Part shown: positions 26,834-35,868 of the stretch, one piece after another
Numbering within the stretch: the first letter of the stretch is position 1
Layout of the letters: each line of letters opens with the position of its first letter
Translations under genes and position numbers: made by a program
Notes under the pieces: model-generated
Databases searched by the model: none
What the model was told of the DNA's origin: nothing
The model's input: only the letters and a program-made list of their open reading frames with translations
From: Treponema sp.
Lineage (GTDB): Bacteria; Spirochaetota; Spirochaetia; Treponematales; Breznakiellaceae
DNA length: 64,000 nt
Assembly: GCA_009780855.1 (NCBI GenBank)
Contig: WQZG01000001.1
Coordinates: 1 to 64,000 of the forward strand
Reading direction: 5' to 3'

Positions 26834-28819
26834 TTAATTATTGTCTCCGTATTCCGGTGTATCCTCGGCGGCCAGAGCTGCCAGTGCCGCTGTACTGCCT
26901 GAGCCGGTTTTGGGACGGACAGCGGCAGCCTTTGACCCGGCGCCGCGGCCGGAACCTTCGTTAAAACTGCCGGCGGATAACCTTTCTTTTTTGGCTGCCT
27001 GATCCTGCAGGGAAAGCACAGCCGCCGCGTGAACGGCCTTTGCTGCCGTAATTCCAACCCCGGATTTATCAGCTAACTGCCGGGGTGAAGCGGCCGCGAT
27101 TTTTTCAAGGCTGCCCCAATCTTTCATTAAAGCAGCGGCGCGTTTGGGGCCTATGCCTTCCACCGATTCCAGGGCCTTGAAGCCGATGTCTTTGGACCGC
27201 AGTTTTTGGTTAAAGTTCGTCGCAAAACGGTGGGTTTCGTCCCGTACGTACTGCAGCACCTTAAGCGCTTCCGAACGCCTTGAAAGCCGTATAGGTTGGC
27301 TGTTCCCGGGGAGGTAAATTTCTTCTTCCTGCTTGGCAAGGCCGGCAATGCCGCAGTCAGCGCCAAGTTCTTCCATTACCCCTTTGGCCGCGTTTACCTG
27401 GCCAATGCCTCCGTCAATCAGGATCAAATCAGGAAGTTCGGCATTTTCCCTGAGCAGCCTGGAGTACCTGCGGCGCACGGCTTCGCGCATTGATTCAAAA
27501 TCATCAACTATGCCTACGACAGTCCGCAGTTTAAAGTAACGGTAATTTTTTTTGTCCGGAATCCCGTTTTTAAACGAAATCAGCGAGGCTACCGGATGTT
27601 TACCGTCGAGCTGGGCAATGTCAAAACCTTCGATACGTTCGGGCCTGGTTTTTAGGTTAAGTACATGCCGCAGTTCGTCCAGGGCCGGGCCTGCGCCGCG
27701 TTCGCGCATACGTCTGCGGAGTTCTTCCAGGGCGTTCTGGCGGGCCATGGCAAGGGCCGCGATATGGCGTTTTTCGTCAGGCGGCAAAAGCAGGGGCGCG
27801 AAACCAAAGGTTTCCTCAAAATATTGTTTAAGCGAGTCATTGGCCGGGTTACTTTCTGTGGGGCGGCTGAAAAAAATTTTTGGGGGCGGATCCTTGTCCG
27901 GGCTGTAATAGGCGGCAATAAACGTATCCAGGGACTGGCCTTCGTCCGCGGCGGATTTTGTGCTGAACAGTTCCCGGCCGGTTACGCGGCCGCCCCGTAC
28001 GGAAAAGACAGAAAACACGGTAAAAATACCTTCGTTTGCCCAGGCAATGTAATCGCGGTTTTCCGGATCGCGGTCTTCCATCGTGCCTGGCTCGGACAAT
28101 TCCTCAATCGCGCGGACAGCGTTGCGCAGGCGGGCGGCTTCTTCATACTTTAAAACTTTGGCCGCTTCATTCATTTTTTCTTTTAAGTCACTGACAAGGG
28201 CATTGGTCTCACCGGCAAGGAGTTTTCTGACCCTTTCAACCTGAACCGCGTAATCGGCGGGGGTAATACGTCCGCAGCAGGGAGCTGTGCAGCGGCCGAT
28301 ATGGTAATACATGCAGGGGCTGTCCCGTTTGACCATGGTACGGCATTTGCGCAGGGGAAAAGTTCTTTCGATAATTTCCAGAAGTTTATCCACTCCCTGG
28401 ATATTGGAATAAGGCCCAAAGTAAAGGCTTCCGTCCTCGACTATGCGCCTGGTTCTATAGACCTTGGGGAAATCACCCGCGCTGATCCTAACAACCGGAT
28501 ATGTTTTGCCGTCCTTTAAATTAATATTATACTTTGGCGAATGCTGTTTTATCAGCGTATTTTCCAGAAGCAGCGCCTCATACTCATTGGCGGCAATGAT
28601 GGTTTCGATTGAGCACGCATGCCGGATCAGGGCGGCAGTTTTGACATCCTTGCCGCCGGAAAAATAACTCTGCAGCCTGTTCCTTAGTACTTTCGCCTTG
28701 CCTACATAAATAATCCGGCTCTCAATATCTCTCCAGATATAAACACCCGGTTCAAGCGGCGCGTTTTTGGCCGCGGATTTGAGATTTTCAAGATATTCTG
28801 ACTTGACCGCAATTCCCAT
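26834..28819 (-). CDS. uvrC: Excinuclease ABC subunit C (UvrC)
   Basis: UvrC makes both incisions in nucleotide excision repair. The GIY-YIG domain is at the N-terminus (PGVYIWRDIESRIIYVGKAKVLRNRLQSYF). A UvrB-binding UVR motif lies near 205 (LKEMNEAAKVLKYEEAARLRN type). The RNase H-like second nuclease (IEGFDIAQLDGKHPVAS, LILIDGGIGQVNAA) and a helix-hairpin-helix pair (SVEGIGPKRAAALMKDWGS) follow. About 60 extra residues at the C-terminus are low complexity (Ala/Gly/Ser). The length is 661 residues. The start at 28819 has no strong ribosome site. Confidence 0.95.
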   Translation of the reverse strand: MGIAVKSEYLENLKSAAKNAPLEPGVYIWRDIESRIIYVGKAKVLRNRLQSYFSGGKDVKTAALIRHACSIETIIAANEYEALLLENTLIKQHSPKYNINLKDGKTYPVVRISAGDFPKVYRTRRIVEDGSLYFGPYSNIQGVDKLLEIIERTFPLRKCRTMVKRDSPCMYYHIGRCTAPCCGRITPADYAVQVERVRKLLAGETNALVSDLKEKMNEAAKVLKYEEAARLRNAVRAIEELSEPGTMEDRDPENRDYIAWANEGIFTVFSVFSVRGGRVTGRELFSTKSAADEGQSLDTFIAAYYSPDKDPPPKIFFSRPTESNPANDSLKQYFEETFGFAPLLLPPDEKRHIAALAMARQNALEELRRRMRERGAGPALDELRHVLNLKTRPERIEGFDIAQLDGKHPVASLISFKNGIPDKKNYRYFKLRTVVGIVDDFESMREAVRRRYSRLLRENAELPDLILIDGGIGQVNAAKGVMEELGADCGIAGLAKQEEEIYLPGNSQPIRLSRRSEALKVLQYVRDETHRFATNFNQKLRSKDIGFKALESVEGIGPKRAAALMKDWGSLEKIAAASPRQLADKSGVGITAAKAVHAAAVLSLQDQAAKKERLSAGSFNEGSGRGAGSKAAAVRPKTGSGSTAALAALAAEDTPEYGDNN

Positions 28820-28827
28820 AATATCGC

Positions 28828-28881
28828 CGGATGTTTACATCCGAAAATACTCTAGTATTTATTTTTAATCAATTGTATAAT
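28828..28881 (+). promoter_or_regulatory. Intergenic hairpin and -10 box before the corrinoid gene
   Basis: The divergent gap between uvrC and the corrinoid gene holds a perfect hairpin, CGGATG-TTTA-CATCCG (28828-28843), and a consensus TATAAT (28876-28881) 43 bases before the ATG. No good -35 is seen 17 bases upstream, so an activator may be needed. I see no cobalamin riboswitch. Confidence 0.4.
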
Positions 28882-28923
28882 TATTCAAGATTCTCATAAA
28901 ATGAGCCAGAGAGGAGAAATTCA

Positions 28924-29559
28924 ATGAGTAATGCGGTATTAGATGAAATTTCCGGTTTATTGCAGAAGGGAAAAGCCAAGGATATCGTTGTCGTGGTACA
29001 AAAAGCCCTTGATGACGGAGTTCCGGCCGGTGATATTCTGAATAAAGGCCTTATTTCCGGAATGAACGTAATCGGCACCAAATTCAAAAACGGTGAAGTA
29101 TTTGTCCCCGAAGTCCTGGTCGCGGCAAGAGCCATGAATCACGCATCGGTAATATTAAAACCCGCCCTGGTTAAAGCCGGCATCAAACCGGTCGGGAAGG
29201 CGATAATTTGTACGGTAAAGGGCGATCTGCACGATATCGGCAAGAATCTGGTCAAGATGATGATTGAAGGAAACGGTATTGATGTAATTGACCTGGGCGT
29301 TGATGTAACCCCGGAGAAAGTTGTTGATACAGTAAAAAATTCCGACGCCAAAGTAGTTTGCCTCTCCGCACTTCTGACAACCACAATGCTTTCCCAAAAA
29401 GACGTAATCGACGCGCTCAAAACAGCGGGCGTCAGGGACAAGGTAAAGGTCATGGTCGGCGGCGCGCCGGTAACCCAGAGTTATGCTGATGAAATCGGCG
29501 CAGATGCGTATACACCGGACGCCGCAAGCGCCGCGGAAGTCTGCAGGGCATATTACTGA
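28924..29559 (+). CDS. Methyltransferase corrinoid protein (MtaC/MttC-type)
   Basis: Proteins of this family carry a cob(I)amide cofactor that accepts a methyl group from methanol, methylamines, glycine betaine or methoxylated aromatics. The 211 residues comprise the helical cap (1-85) and the B12-binding Rossmann domain with the lower-ligand motif D101-L-H103-D-I-G106 and the SALLTTTM loop. GAGAGGAGAAATTCA gives a clear ribosome site. It is coupled directly to the reductive activator downstream. No MtaB, MttB or MtrH methyltransferase gene is in the window, so the methyl donor is unknown. Confidence 0.92.
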   Translation: MSNAVLDEISGLLQKGKAKDIVVVVQKALDDGVPAGDILNKGLISGMNVIGTKFKNGEVFVPEVLVAARAMNHASVILKPALVKAGIKPVGKAIICTVKGDLHDIGKNLVKMMIEGNGIDVIDLGVDVTPEKVVDTVKNSDAKVVCLSALLTTTMLSQKDVIDALKTAGVRDKVKVMVGGAPVTQSYADEIGADAYTPDAASAAEVCRAYY

Positions 29560-31079
29560 AAGTACGTATAAACAACGGTCTGGAATTTGAAACCCTCGGC
29601 GGCGAGACTCTGCTTGCCGCTTTGGGACGGGCCGGGATTCCGGTTTCCGCTCCCTGCGGAGGCAAACACCGCTGCGGTAAATGCCGGGTCAGGATTCTTG
29701 AAGGCCAAACAAAAAATATACTTCCCGCGGAGAAATCCCGGTTAACGCAAAACTTTGAAACGGGCGTTGTTCTGGCCTGCGCTTGTGTCCCGGAAACCGA
29801 TATAACCCTTGAACTAATTTCTGATAATTCCTATGAAGGCGGCGCATACCAGGGCGGCGCTTATCAAAAAAATCAGAAAAAAAATGTCCCAACTGTTAAG
29901 CCTGAAAGCAGGCGCGCGGGCGCAGCCCTGGACATAGGCACTACGACAGTTTCGGCCCGCCTTATCGATTTGGATACCGGCCTGGAACTGGATACTTACT
30001 CCGCCCTGAATAGGCAGAGGGTATTCGGCGCAGATGTCATTAGCCGCATCGGAGCTGCCAGAGAAGGCAAAACAAAAGAACTTTTTGGCATTATCAACAG
30101 CCAAACCAATGACATTCTTTGCGGCTTTAAAGAAAAATTCAGACTGGATTCCATTGAAACCCTTGTTGTCGCGGCCAACACAACAATGCTGCATCTGTTC
30201 GCAAACGAAGATCCATCGCCCATGGGAGAGATTCCCTTTAAGCCTGTCTTCCTGGAAGAACGCAAATATACAGGCAAAGACCTGGGCCTTCCAGTTGAAA
30301 ATATTTATCTTTTTCCGTCGATTTCCGCGTTTATAGGCGGAGATATTGTGTCGGGCCTGGATGCGGTCAATATCCTTGACGCGAAAGAAACTGTTTTTTT
30401 TATAGACATCGGCACCAACGGCGAAATGGCGCTTTTTTACAAAGGCGAACTTTATTGCGCGGCAGCGGCAGCCGGACCGGCCCTGGAAGGCGCCGAAATT
30501 TCCTGCGGAGTCGGCAGCATACGCGGCGCGATAGACATGGTCGAATGGGCGGACGGAAAACTAAACTGGTCCACCATCGGCGGGGATCCGCCAGCAGGCA
30601 TCTGCGGCTGCGGCCTTATCGACGCGATAGCCCTAATGCTGGACAGGGAGATTATTGACGAAACCGGCGCCTTTGCCGATGACAGCCTTGAAGATTTCCC
30701 GATTGCTCCCGGTGTCTCCATTACAAACAGGGATGTCCGCCAGTACCAGCTTGCCAAAGGCGCCATAATCACTGCAATAAAAATTGTTTTTAATAACGCC
30801 GGAGTTCCGCTGGAAGATGTACAGAAGGTTTATGTCGCAGGCGGCCTGGGTTTTTATGTTGATCAAAAATCGGCTGTAAGGTCAGGTCTTTTGCCGCAGG
30901 AGTTTCTTGACAAGATTGAAGTCTGCGGCAACACCAGTCTTGCAGGCGCGGTCAAAGCTCTGCTGCATTTAACCGGAGCGGCGGCGTTCGGCGAGATAGT
31001 AAAAAGAAGCAAAGTCATGGACCTTGCTTCCGATCCGGTATTTATGGAATCTTTTGCAGAAAATATGCTTTTTTCTTAA
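29556..31079 (+). CDS. RamA-like corrinoid reductive activator (2Fe-2S + ASKHA)
   Basis: This family re-reduces inactive cob(II)amide with ATP. A CTG start at 29556, overlapping the corrinoid gene's TGA as CTGA, is chosen. It has AGGG 7 bases upstream and restores a complete beta-grasp ferredoxin domain (KVRINNGLEFETLGGETLL). A TTG at 29622 would cut that domain in half. The 2Fe-2S ligands are Cys34, Cys40, Cys43 (PCGGKHRCGKC) and Cys75 or Cys77. From about residue 110 lies the ASKHA/DUF4445 domain (ALDIGTTTVSARLIDLD, FIDIGTNGEMAL, VYVAGGLGFYVD). The length of 507 residues is somewhat shorter than many RamA proteins and has no C-terminal Fe4S4 cluster. Confidence 0.88.
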   Translation: MKVRINNGLEFETLGGETLLAALGRAGIPVSAPCGGKHRCGKCRVRILEGQTKNILPAEKSRLTQNFETGVVLACACVPETDITLELISDNSYEGGAYQGGAYQKNQKKNVPTVKPESRRAGAALDIGTTTVSARLIDLDTGLELDTYSALNRQRVFGADVISRIGAAREGKTKELFGIINSQTNDILCGFKEKFRLDSIETLVVAANTTMLHLFANEDPSPMGEIPFKPVFLEERKYTGKDLGLPVENIYLFPSISAFIGGDIVSGLDAVNILDAKETVFFIDIGTNGEMALFYKGELYCAAAAAGPALEGAEISCGVGSIRGAIDMVEWADGKLNWSTIGGDPPAGICGCGLIDAIALMLDREIIDETGAFADDSLEDFPIAPGVSITNRDVRQYQLAKGAIITAIKIVFNNAGVPLEDVQKVYVAGGLGFYVDQKSAVRSGLLPQEFLDKIEVCGNTSLAGAVKALLHLTGAAAFGEIVKRSKVMDLASDPVFMESFAENMLFS

Positions 31080-31088
31080 TAATTTTTA

Positions 31089-32132
31089 CTAACCATTTAA
31101 ATTCCTGACAAGATGAGACATGGTCATTTTCTCAAACCGCTCCCGTTTAATTTCGTACATAAGCGGCTTACCTTCCAAAAAATTTTCGATTTCATCGATA
31201 ATGGCAAGCGTCATTGATTCGCGGGCTGTAATGCCGGCCATATGGGGGAGCAGGATAACGTTGTCCATACCGCGCAGGGGATTGTCCGGGCTTGGAGGTT
31301 CGGGATCGTAAACGTCCAGAACAGCGCTGATCCTGCCTCTTTGCAATTCGGCGATAAGGGCGTTTTCGTTGAGTACCCCGCCCCTGGCCGTGTTGATAAT
31401 AAGGCCGCCGTCCCTGATTAGCGCAAACTCTTTGGCGCCAAGCAAGCCCCTGGTCTCCGGAGTAAGGGAAGCATGCACAGAAATTACATCCCCAAAAGCA
31501 AGGGCTTCCTTAAGCGGTTTTAACTGCACATTTTTAAAATTCTCAGCGGCAAGCTGCTCCGGTTTTATGTAGGGGTCGTAAACTGCCGCACTGACATTAA
31601 ACGGTTCCAGCAGGCGCAGCAGACATCTGCCGGTCGCGCCAAGCCCAATAAGCGAAACTTTTTTACCGCGCAGGGTCTCGGCCCTGACTTCGTTTTCATC
31701 GGGCCAAAGGACCTTGTTTTTCATCAGATTGTCAGCTTTGGGAATCCGGCGCAGGGACGCAAGAATATAGGCAAGCGCGCCCTCGGCAACGTAGAGGGCC
31801 ATAATGTCGTTGGCGCTTGTTACCTTGATGTTCCGATCATAAACCGCGGCGGAACAGAGGTCGGCTACGGAACCGGCCGCGTGGGCAATCAATTTGAGGT
31901 TGGGCGCGTTGTCGAGAACTTCCGCGGTAAAACAAGGACAGCCCCAGTGGGTAACAACGATATCGGCGGAGGCGGCTTCTTCTTTTAGTTTGACAGGCGT
32001 AAACGGTTTCCCCGTATCATTGAAACGTACGGCGCCGAGTTTTTCCAGGCGTTCAACAACAAAAGGCGGGAAATGTGTATCCCTGTTTTTTCCCTCCTGC
32101 AATGTGACCAAAATTTTCATTTTTTTGCTCAT
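31089..32132 (-). CDS. D-isomer-specific 2-hydroxyacid dehydrogenase
   Basis: This NAD-dependent enzyme is of the phosphoglycerate/hydroxypyruvate dehydrogenase type, 347 residues. The NAD-binding G163-x-G165-xx-G168 is in SLIGLGATGRCLL. The catalytic Arg lies in LIINTARGGVLNE, with the Glu in YDPEPPSPDNPL and the His in VILLPHMAGITARE. There is no ACT or ASB regulatory domain, which argues against SerA. The substrate is unknown. It is convergent with the corrinoid activator gene, 9 bases apart. Confidence 0.88.
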   Translation of the reverse strand: MSKKMKILVTLQEGKNRDTHFPPFVVERLEKLGAVRFNDTGKPFTPVKLKEEAASADIVVTHWGCPCFTAEVLDNAPNLKLIAHAAGSVADLCSAAVYDRNIKVTSANDIMALYVAEGALAYILASLRRIPKADNLMKNKVLWPDENEVRAETLRGKKVSLIGLGATGRCLLRLLEPFNVSAAVYDPYIKPEQLAAENFKNVQLKPLKEALAFGDVISVHASLTPETRGLLGAKEFALIRDGGLIINTARGGVLNENALIAELQRGRISAVLDVYDPEPPSPDNPLRGMDNVILLPHMAGITARESMTLAIIDEIENFLEGKPLMYEIKRERFEKMTMSHLVRNLNG

Positions 32133-32170
32133 TTTTTGCCTCCGGTATTTTATAAATATTATCCAAAAAA

Positions 32171-32199
32171 TTGAATTTTACAACCATTCAAAATATATT
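32171..32199 (+). promoter_or_regulatory. Promoter before the small barrel-like protein
   Basis: TTGAAT (32171-32176) and TATATT (32194-32199) are exactly 17 bases apart, and the ATG at 32245 follows after 45 bases with GAGAGGA in between. The promoter probably serves the 161-residue protein and may read on to the lipoprotein genes. Confidence 0.5.
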
Positions 32200-32244
32200 T
32201 GAGATAACCGTTCATTAAAGAACCATTTAAAAGAGAGGAAAATC

Positions 32245-32730
32245 ATGCTTAAACAGCTTTTATTAATAACATTGATCCTGAACATCAGTATTGGGGGAAT
32301 TTTTGCCCAAAATAATACAAAAAAGGCCGATTACGGAGCGGCAATGGGCATAGGACCCGAATGGAATATGGATTCCCGCTACAATTTTGCCATGGGAGGC
32401 GTTTTTGGCCTGGATATTAACCTGCCCAATTCTCTTGCCTTTGGCTTAACGATTACGGGAAGCACCAATTTTAACGGTATAAAAGTAGTAGAACCTGCCG
32501 GTCTGTTTCGCTGGTATTTTATGGGAAACGGGCATACAGGATTCTTTGCCCAGGCAGATCTGGGAGCTTTTGTAATATTTGAAAACGGAAATATAACGCC
32601 GATGTATCTCGGAGGAATTCGCGGCGGTTATCGTTTTTCACTTTCGCAGGTGTTTTACGCGGAACCTTACGGACGCATTGGATACCCGTTTGCGTTTGGA
32701 ATCGGCGCAATGGCGGGTTTTAAATTTTAA
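32245..32730 (+). CDS. Small secreted beta-barrel-like protein
   Basis: The 161-residue protein has a signal peptide ending near IFAQ (MLKQLLLITLILNISIGGIFAQ). The rest alternates hydrophobic and polar residues with Gly and Tyr/Phe, and ends in Phe (GIGAMAGFKF), the pattern of a small outer-membrane barrel. I recognise no named family. It lies 32 bases before two paralogous lipoproteins, and the three may form a surface unit. Confidence 0.65.
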   Translation: MLKQLLLITLILNISIGGIFAQNNTKKADYGAAMGIGPEWNMDSRYNFAMGGVFGLDINLPNSLAFGLTITGSTNFNGIKVVEPAGLFRWYFMGNGHTGFFAQADLGAFVIFENGNITPMYLGGIRGGYRFSLSQVFYAEPYGRIGYPFAFGIGAMAGFKF

Positions 32731-32762
32731 TTTTTTTTGGTTTTAAGGAAAGGAAACTATAG

Positions 32763-34220
32763 ATGAAGAGAAACATAATAATTTTTTTGGTATTAACCAT
32801 TTTTATTTTTACTTTTATGGAAGCCTGCATGAATCCCTTTTTCCCCGTGCTCGGGAATAATCCCGGTAAATCAGTTGGCGGAACCGGCGGGGATGAAAAT
32901 AATATTACTGACGGCATGGGAGAAACAGGGAATCCGGTAACCGGGCCTTTTGGAACGATAGCATGGATTAATACACTGGAAGGACCGGAAGGAGTACTGG
33001 ACCTCCACGCTCAATTTAAAAAAGTTGCAGCTGACCAAAACGGTAATGTATATGTCCTGGGGACACAGTTTAATAATTATGATTATGTCTATGGATCTTT
33101 GGCCGCAACCGGAATCATGGGGCCGGCCGGGACCACCTATACGGTATTGATTAAATACAGCGCGGACGGAAACGCTCAATGGGCAAAGACTGTATGGCAA
33201 GACTCGCCGAACTTAAGATATGCGGCTGCGTTTACTGTTGACGGCCAGGGTAATATCTATAGTGCCGGAAATTTTAACGGTATAAATTCAGCATTGGTAA
33301 AATATGATACCAACGGAAACCTAATATGGAAAAGCGAGGATAGTGACAGTATAGGATATATAATTTTTAACGCCGCAGCAGCTGACAGTAAAGGAAACGT
33401 ATTCGTAATAGGGAAAAATACTGTTGACTATAACTATAACCCGGTGCTGGTGAAATATGACAGCGAAGGGAAATTCCAATGGATGCACATAGTTTCAGAA
33501 AAACCGGATTATAATCAGGATAATTCCATAGCCGCCGATTCTGAAAACAACATATACGTTACAGCAAAAGACGAATCCAATAATTCGGTGTTGATCAAAT
33601 ACGATAATGACGGCGACCCGATATGGACAAAGACTGTTACAGGATATACAGCTTTTGTACAAATTGCCGTTGACGGGGAAAACAATATTTATATTACAGG
33701 CAACCAGGCAGGGACAGGCAGCTATGATTATGGAAACGGTATCACCATTGAAGGCGCCGGTGATGGATTGAACCCCATTTTGGTTAAATATGACAGTAAC
33801 GGAAATTGCCGCTGGGCAAGGACCACGGAAGAACCTGAGCCGGCCGGAATGGGTTATGCGGCATTTCACGCTGTTACGGCTGACAGAGCCGGTTATGTGT
33901 ACGCGGCCGGAACACAATGGGGAATCTGTAACTACGGGAACGGAGTCACAGTAACCGGCCCGGATTATTATTATCAGGGAGAAAAAGCTTCTTCACTGCT
34001 GGTAAAATATGACGCCGAAAGCGGTAATGCAAAGGACGCCTGGATCGTTAACAAAGGTTCCGACGAATCACAATTTTGGGATATTGCGGCAGATCCTTCA
34101 TCCGGTTATCTCTACGCGGCAGGTTTTCAATATGATGATGGCGACTTCGACTACGGAAGCGGGAAGATAATAAAAGGAATATGCAGCGAAAATCCAATAC
34201 TTGCAAAATTTTATAAGTAG
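32763..34220 (+). CDS. Beta-propeller (SBBP repeat) lipoprotein, copy 1
   Basis: A lipoprotein signal (IIIFLVLTIFIFTFMEA) is followed by Cys22 and NPFFP. From about residue 55 the protein is built from ~45-55-residue blades with AADQNGNVYVLGTQ, LIKYSADGNAQWAKTV and similar lines, the SBBP beta-propeller pattern. I count about seven blades in 485 residues, which fits a closed propeller. It is probably a surface-exposed binding or adhesion protein; the ligand is unknown. Its neighbour at 34259 is a paralogue with the same opening. Confidence 0.82.
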   Translation: MKRNIIIFLVLTIFIFTFMEACMNPFFPVLGNNPGKSVGGTGGDENNITDGMGETGNPVTGPFGTIAWINTLEGPEGVLDLHAQFKKVAADQNGNVYVLGTQFNNYDYVYGSLAATGIMGPAGTTYTVLIKYSADGNAQWAKTVWQDSPNLRYAAAFTVDGQGNIYSAGNFNGINSALVKYDTNGNLIWKSEDSDSIGYIIFNAAAADSKGNVFVIGKNTVDYNYNPVLVKYDSEGKFQWMHIVSEKPDYNQDNSIAADSENNIYVTAKDESNNSVLIKYDNDGDPIWTKTVTGYTAFVQIAVDGENNIYITGNQAGTGSYDYGNGITIEGAGDGLNPILVKYDSNGNCRWARTTEEPEPAGMGYAAFHAVTADRAGYVYAAGTQWGICNYGNGVTVTGPDYYYQGEKASSLLVKYDAESGNAKDAWIVNKGSDESQFWDIAADPSSGYLYAAGFQYDDGDFDYGSGKIIKGICSENPILAKFYK

Positions 34221-34258
34221 CGGATAAAAATTCTATTTCCGGGGGAAGGATACGGCAA

Positions 34259-35842
34259 ATGAAGAAAAAAATAATAATTCTTTTGGTATTAACCATCTTT
34301 ATTTTTTCTTTTACAGAAGCCTGTAAAAATCCCTTTTTCCCGGGATTGAATAATAATACTGCCCCAAAAAAAGACGGAACCGGCAGGGATGAAGGCAACG
34401 GGCCTTTTGGAAAAATTGCCTGGGTAAAAACAATAATAAATGCTGACGGAGAAAGCGATACTATAGTTGAGATTTACAGTATAGCTGTTGATTCAAAAGG
34501 GAATGTATATCTGCTGGGGACACAAAATAAAAATCCAGGTTATATCGGCGAATCGGGTGCAGCAGCCGGGACAAGGGGAGGTTATAACTGGTATCCGGTA
34601 CTGGTAAAATACAGCGCGCAGGGAAGTGTTATTTGGGTAAAAATCATTACAGAAAATTCAGCCGGTTTAGGTTTTAATGCATTGGCAATTGATCCGGAGG
34701 ACAATATCTACATCGCCGGTTTTCAGCAGGGTAATAATATCAATTATAAAGACGGAGTTTTTTCAAAAGGACTTGAAGGCACAATAAATTCTGTTGTTGT
34801 AAAATATAACAGCAACGGGATAACCCAATGGGTATATACAGCCGAAGTTGATGAAACCAATCAAGGCTGCGGATTTTACGCTCTTGCAATCACGGCAGGC
34901 GATAAAGTCCATTTGTACGCAGCAGGGTATCAGGCAGGGGAGAGCGCCTATACTTACGGAAAAGATGTATCCGCGGCCGGCGGAAGTTCCGGTTATAATC
35001 CGGTTCTGGTTAAACTTGATACTGACGGAAAAGCTTACTGGGCAAAGACCCTGGAAGCACCGGAAGAAACTGATCCGGAAAAAATAAACACGGGAAATTT
35101 TGTAACTGTTACAACTGACAGGGCAGGATATGTATATGCGGCGGGAAACCAGTATGGAATCTGTAACTTTGGAAACGGAGTCATTACTAACAACCAAACT
35201 GACAATATTTCATCATTGCTGGTAAAGTATGATTCCAACGGTGAGGCCCAATGGGGGACTACATCCGCCGGAACCGGCGGTGATTCATTTTTTAAGAAAA
35301 TAATCGCAGATGAAGCAGGAAATATCTATGCTGCGGGTCATCAGGCAGGTTTTGGCGTCTACAGCTACGGATCCGGAATCCTGGCATCAGGAGCAAACAT
35401 TGCAAATAACCATGTACTGGTAAAATATGATTCTAACGGAAATACCTGCTGGGCAAAGACTCTGGAAGCAATTGATACGGCAGAACCGGGCGGAGGAGGA
35501 TATGTAACCATTACAGCCGACAAAACAGGCCATTTGTATACAGCCGGAATTATGTATAACGGCCCATGTAACTTCGGAGATGGAGCCATTGCGGAAAACC
35601 ATACAGGCAAAACATCACCGGTACTTGTAAAATATGATACCGGCGGGAATACCATCGGCGTATGGAATATAAAAGAAAGTCCGGGAATAGTATTTTTTCA
35701 GGATATTGCCATTGATCATTCCTCCGGCTATCTGTATGCCGTAGGTAATCAAATGTATAATTTAGCTTATGAATACGATGAAAGTACTGTAGTTACCGGA
35801 AAATATAATCAGAATCCTGTACTGGTAAAATTTTATCGGTAA
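34259..35842 (+). CDS. Beta-propeller (SBBP repeat) lipoprotein, copy 2
   Basis: This protein repeats the architecture of the previous gene over 527 residues. The signal peptide IIILLVLTIFIFSFTEA precedes Cys21 and KNPFFPGL. Blades carry AIDPEDNIYIAGFQQG, LVKYDSNGNTCWAKTLEA and YVYAAGNQYGICNFGNGV; the last is almost shared with copy 1 (YVYAAGTQWGICNYGNGV). The 38-base gap and similar leaders suggest a tandem duplication. It ends 26 bases before the convergent mntP gene. Confidence 0.82.
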   Translation: MKKKIIILLVLTIFIFSFTEACKNPFFPGLNNNTAPKKDGTGRDEGNGPFGKIAWVKTIINADGESDTIVEIYSIAVDSKGNVYLLGTQNKNPGYIGESGAAAGTRGGYNWYPVLVKYSAQGSVIWVKIITENSAGLGFNALAIDPEDNIYIAGFQQGNNINYKDGVFSKGLEGTINSVVVKYNSNGITQWVYTAEVDETNQGCGFYALAITAGDKVHLYAAGYQAGESAYTYGKDVSAAGGSSGYNPVLVKLDTDGKAYWAKTLEAPEETDPEKINTGNFVTVTTDRAGYVYAAGNQYGICNFGNGVITNNQTDNISSLLVKYDSNGEAQWGTTSAGTGGDSFFKKIIADEAGNIYAAGHQAGFGVYSYGSGILASGANIANNHVLVKYDSNGNTCWAKTLEAIDTAEPGGGGYVTITADKTGHLYTAGIMYNGPCNFGDGAIAENHTGKTSPVLVKYDTGGNTIGVWNIKESPGIVFFQDIAIDHSSGYLYAVGNQMYNLAYEYDESTVVTGKYNQNPVLVKFYR

Positions 35843-35868
35843 CGATTTAATACTCGTATAAATTCAGC

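Noticed and set aside
28820-28923. Cobalamin riboswitch before the corrinoid gene
   Set aside because: The gap is about 100 bases and lacks a B12-box-like sequence; only a small hairpin is seen.
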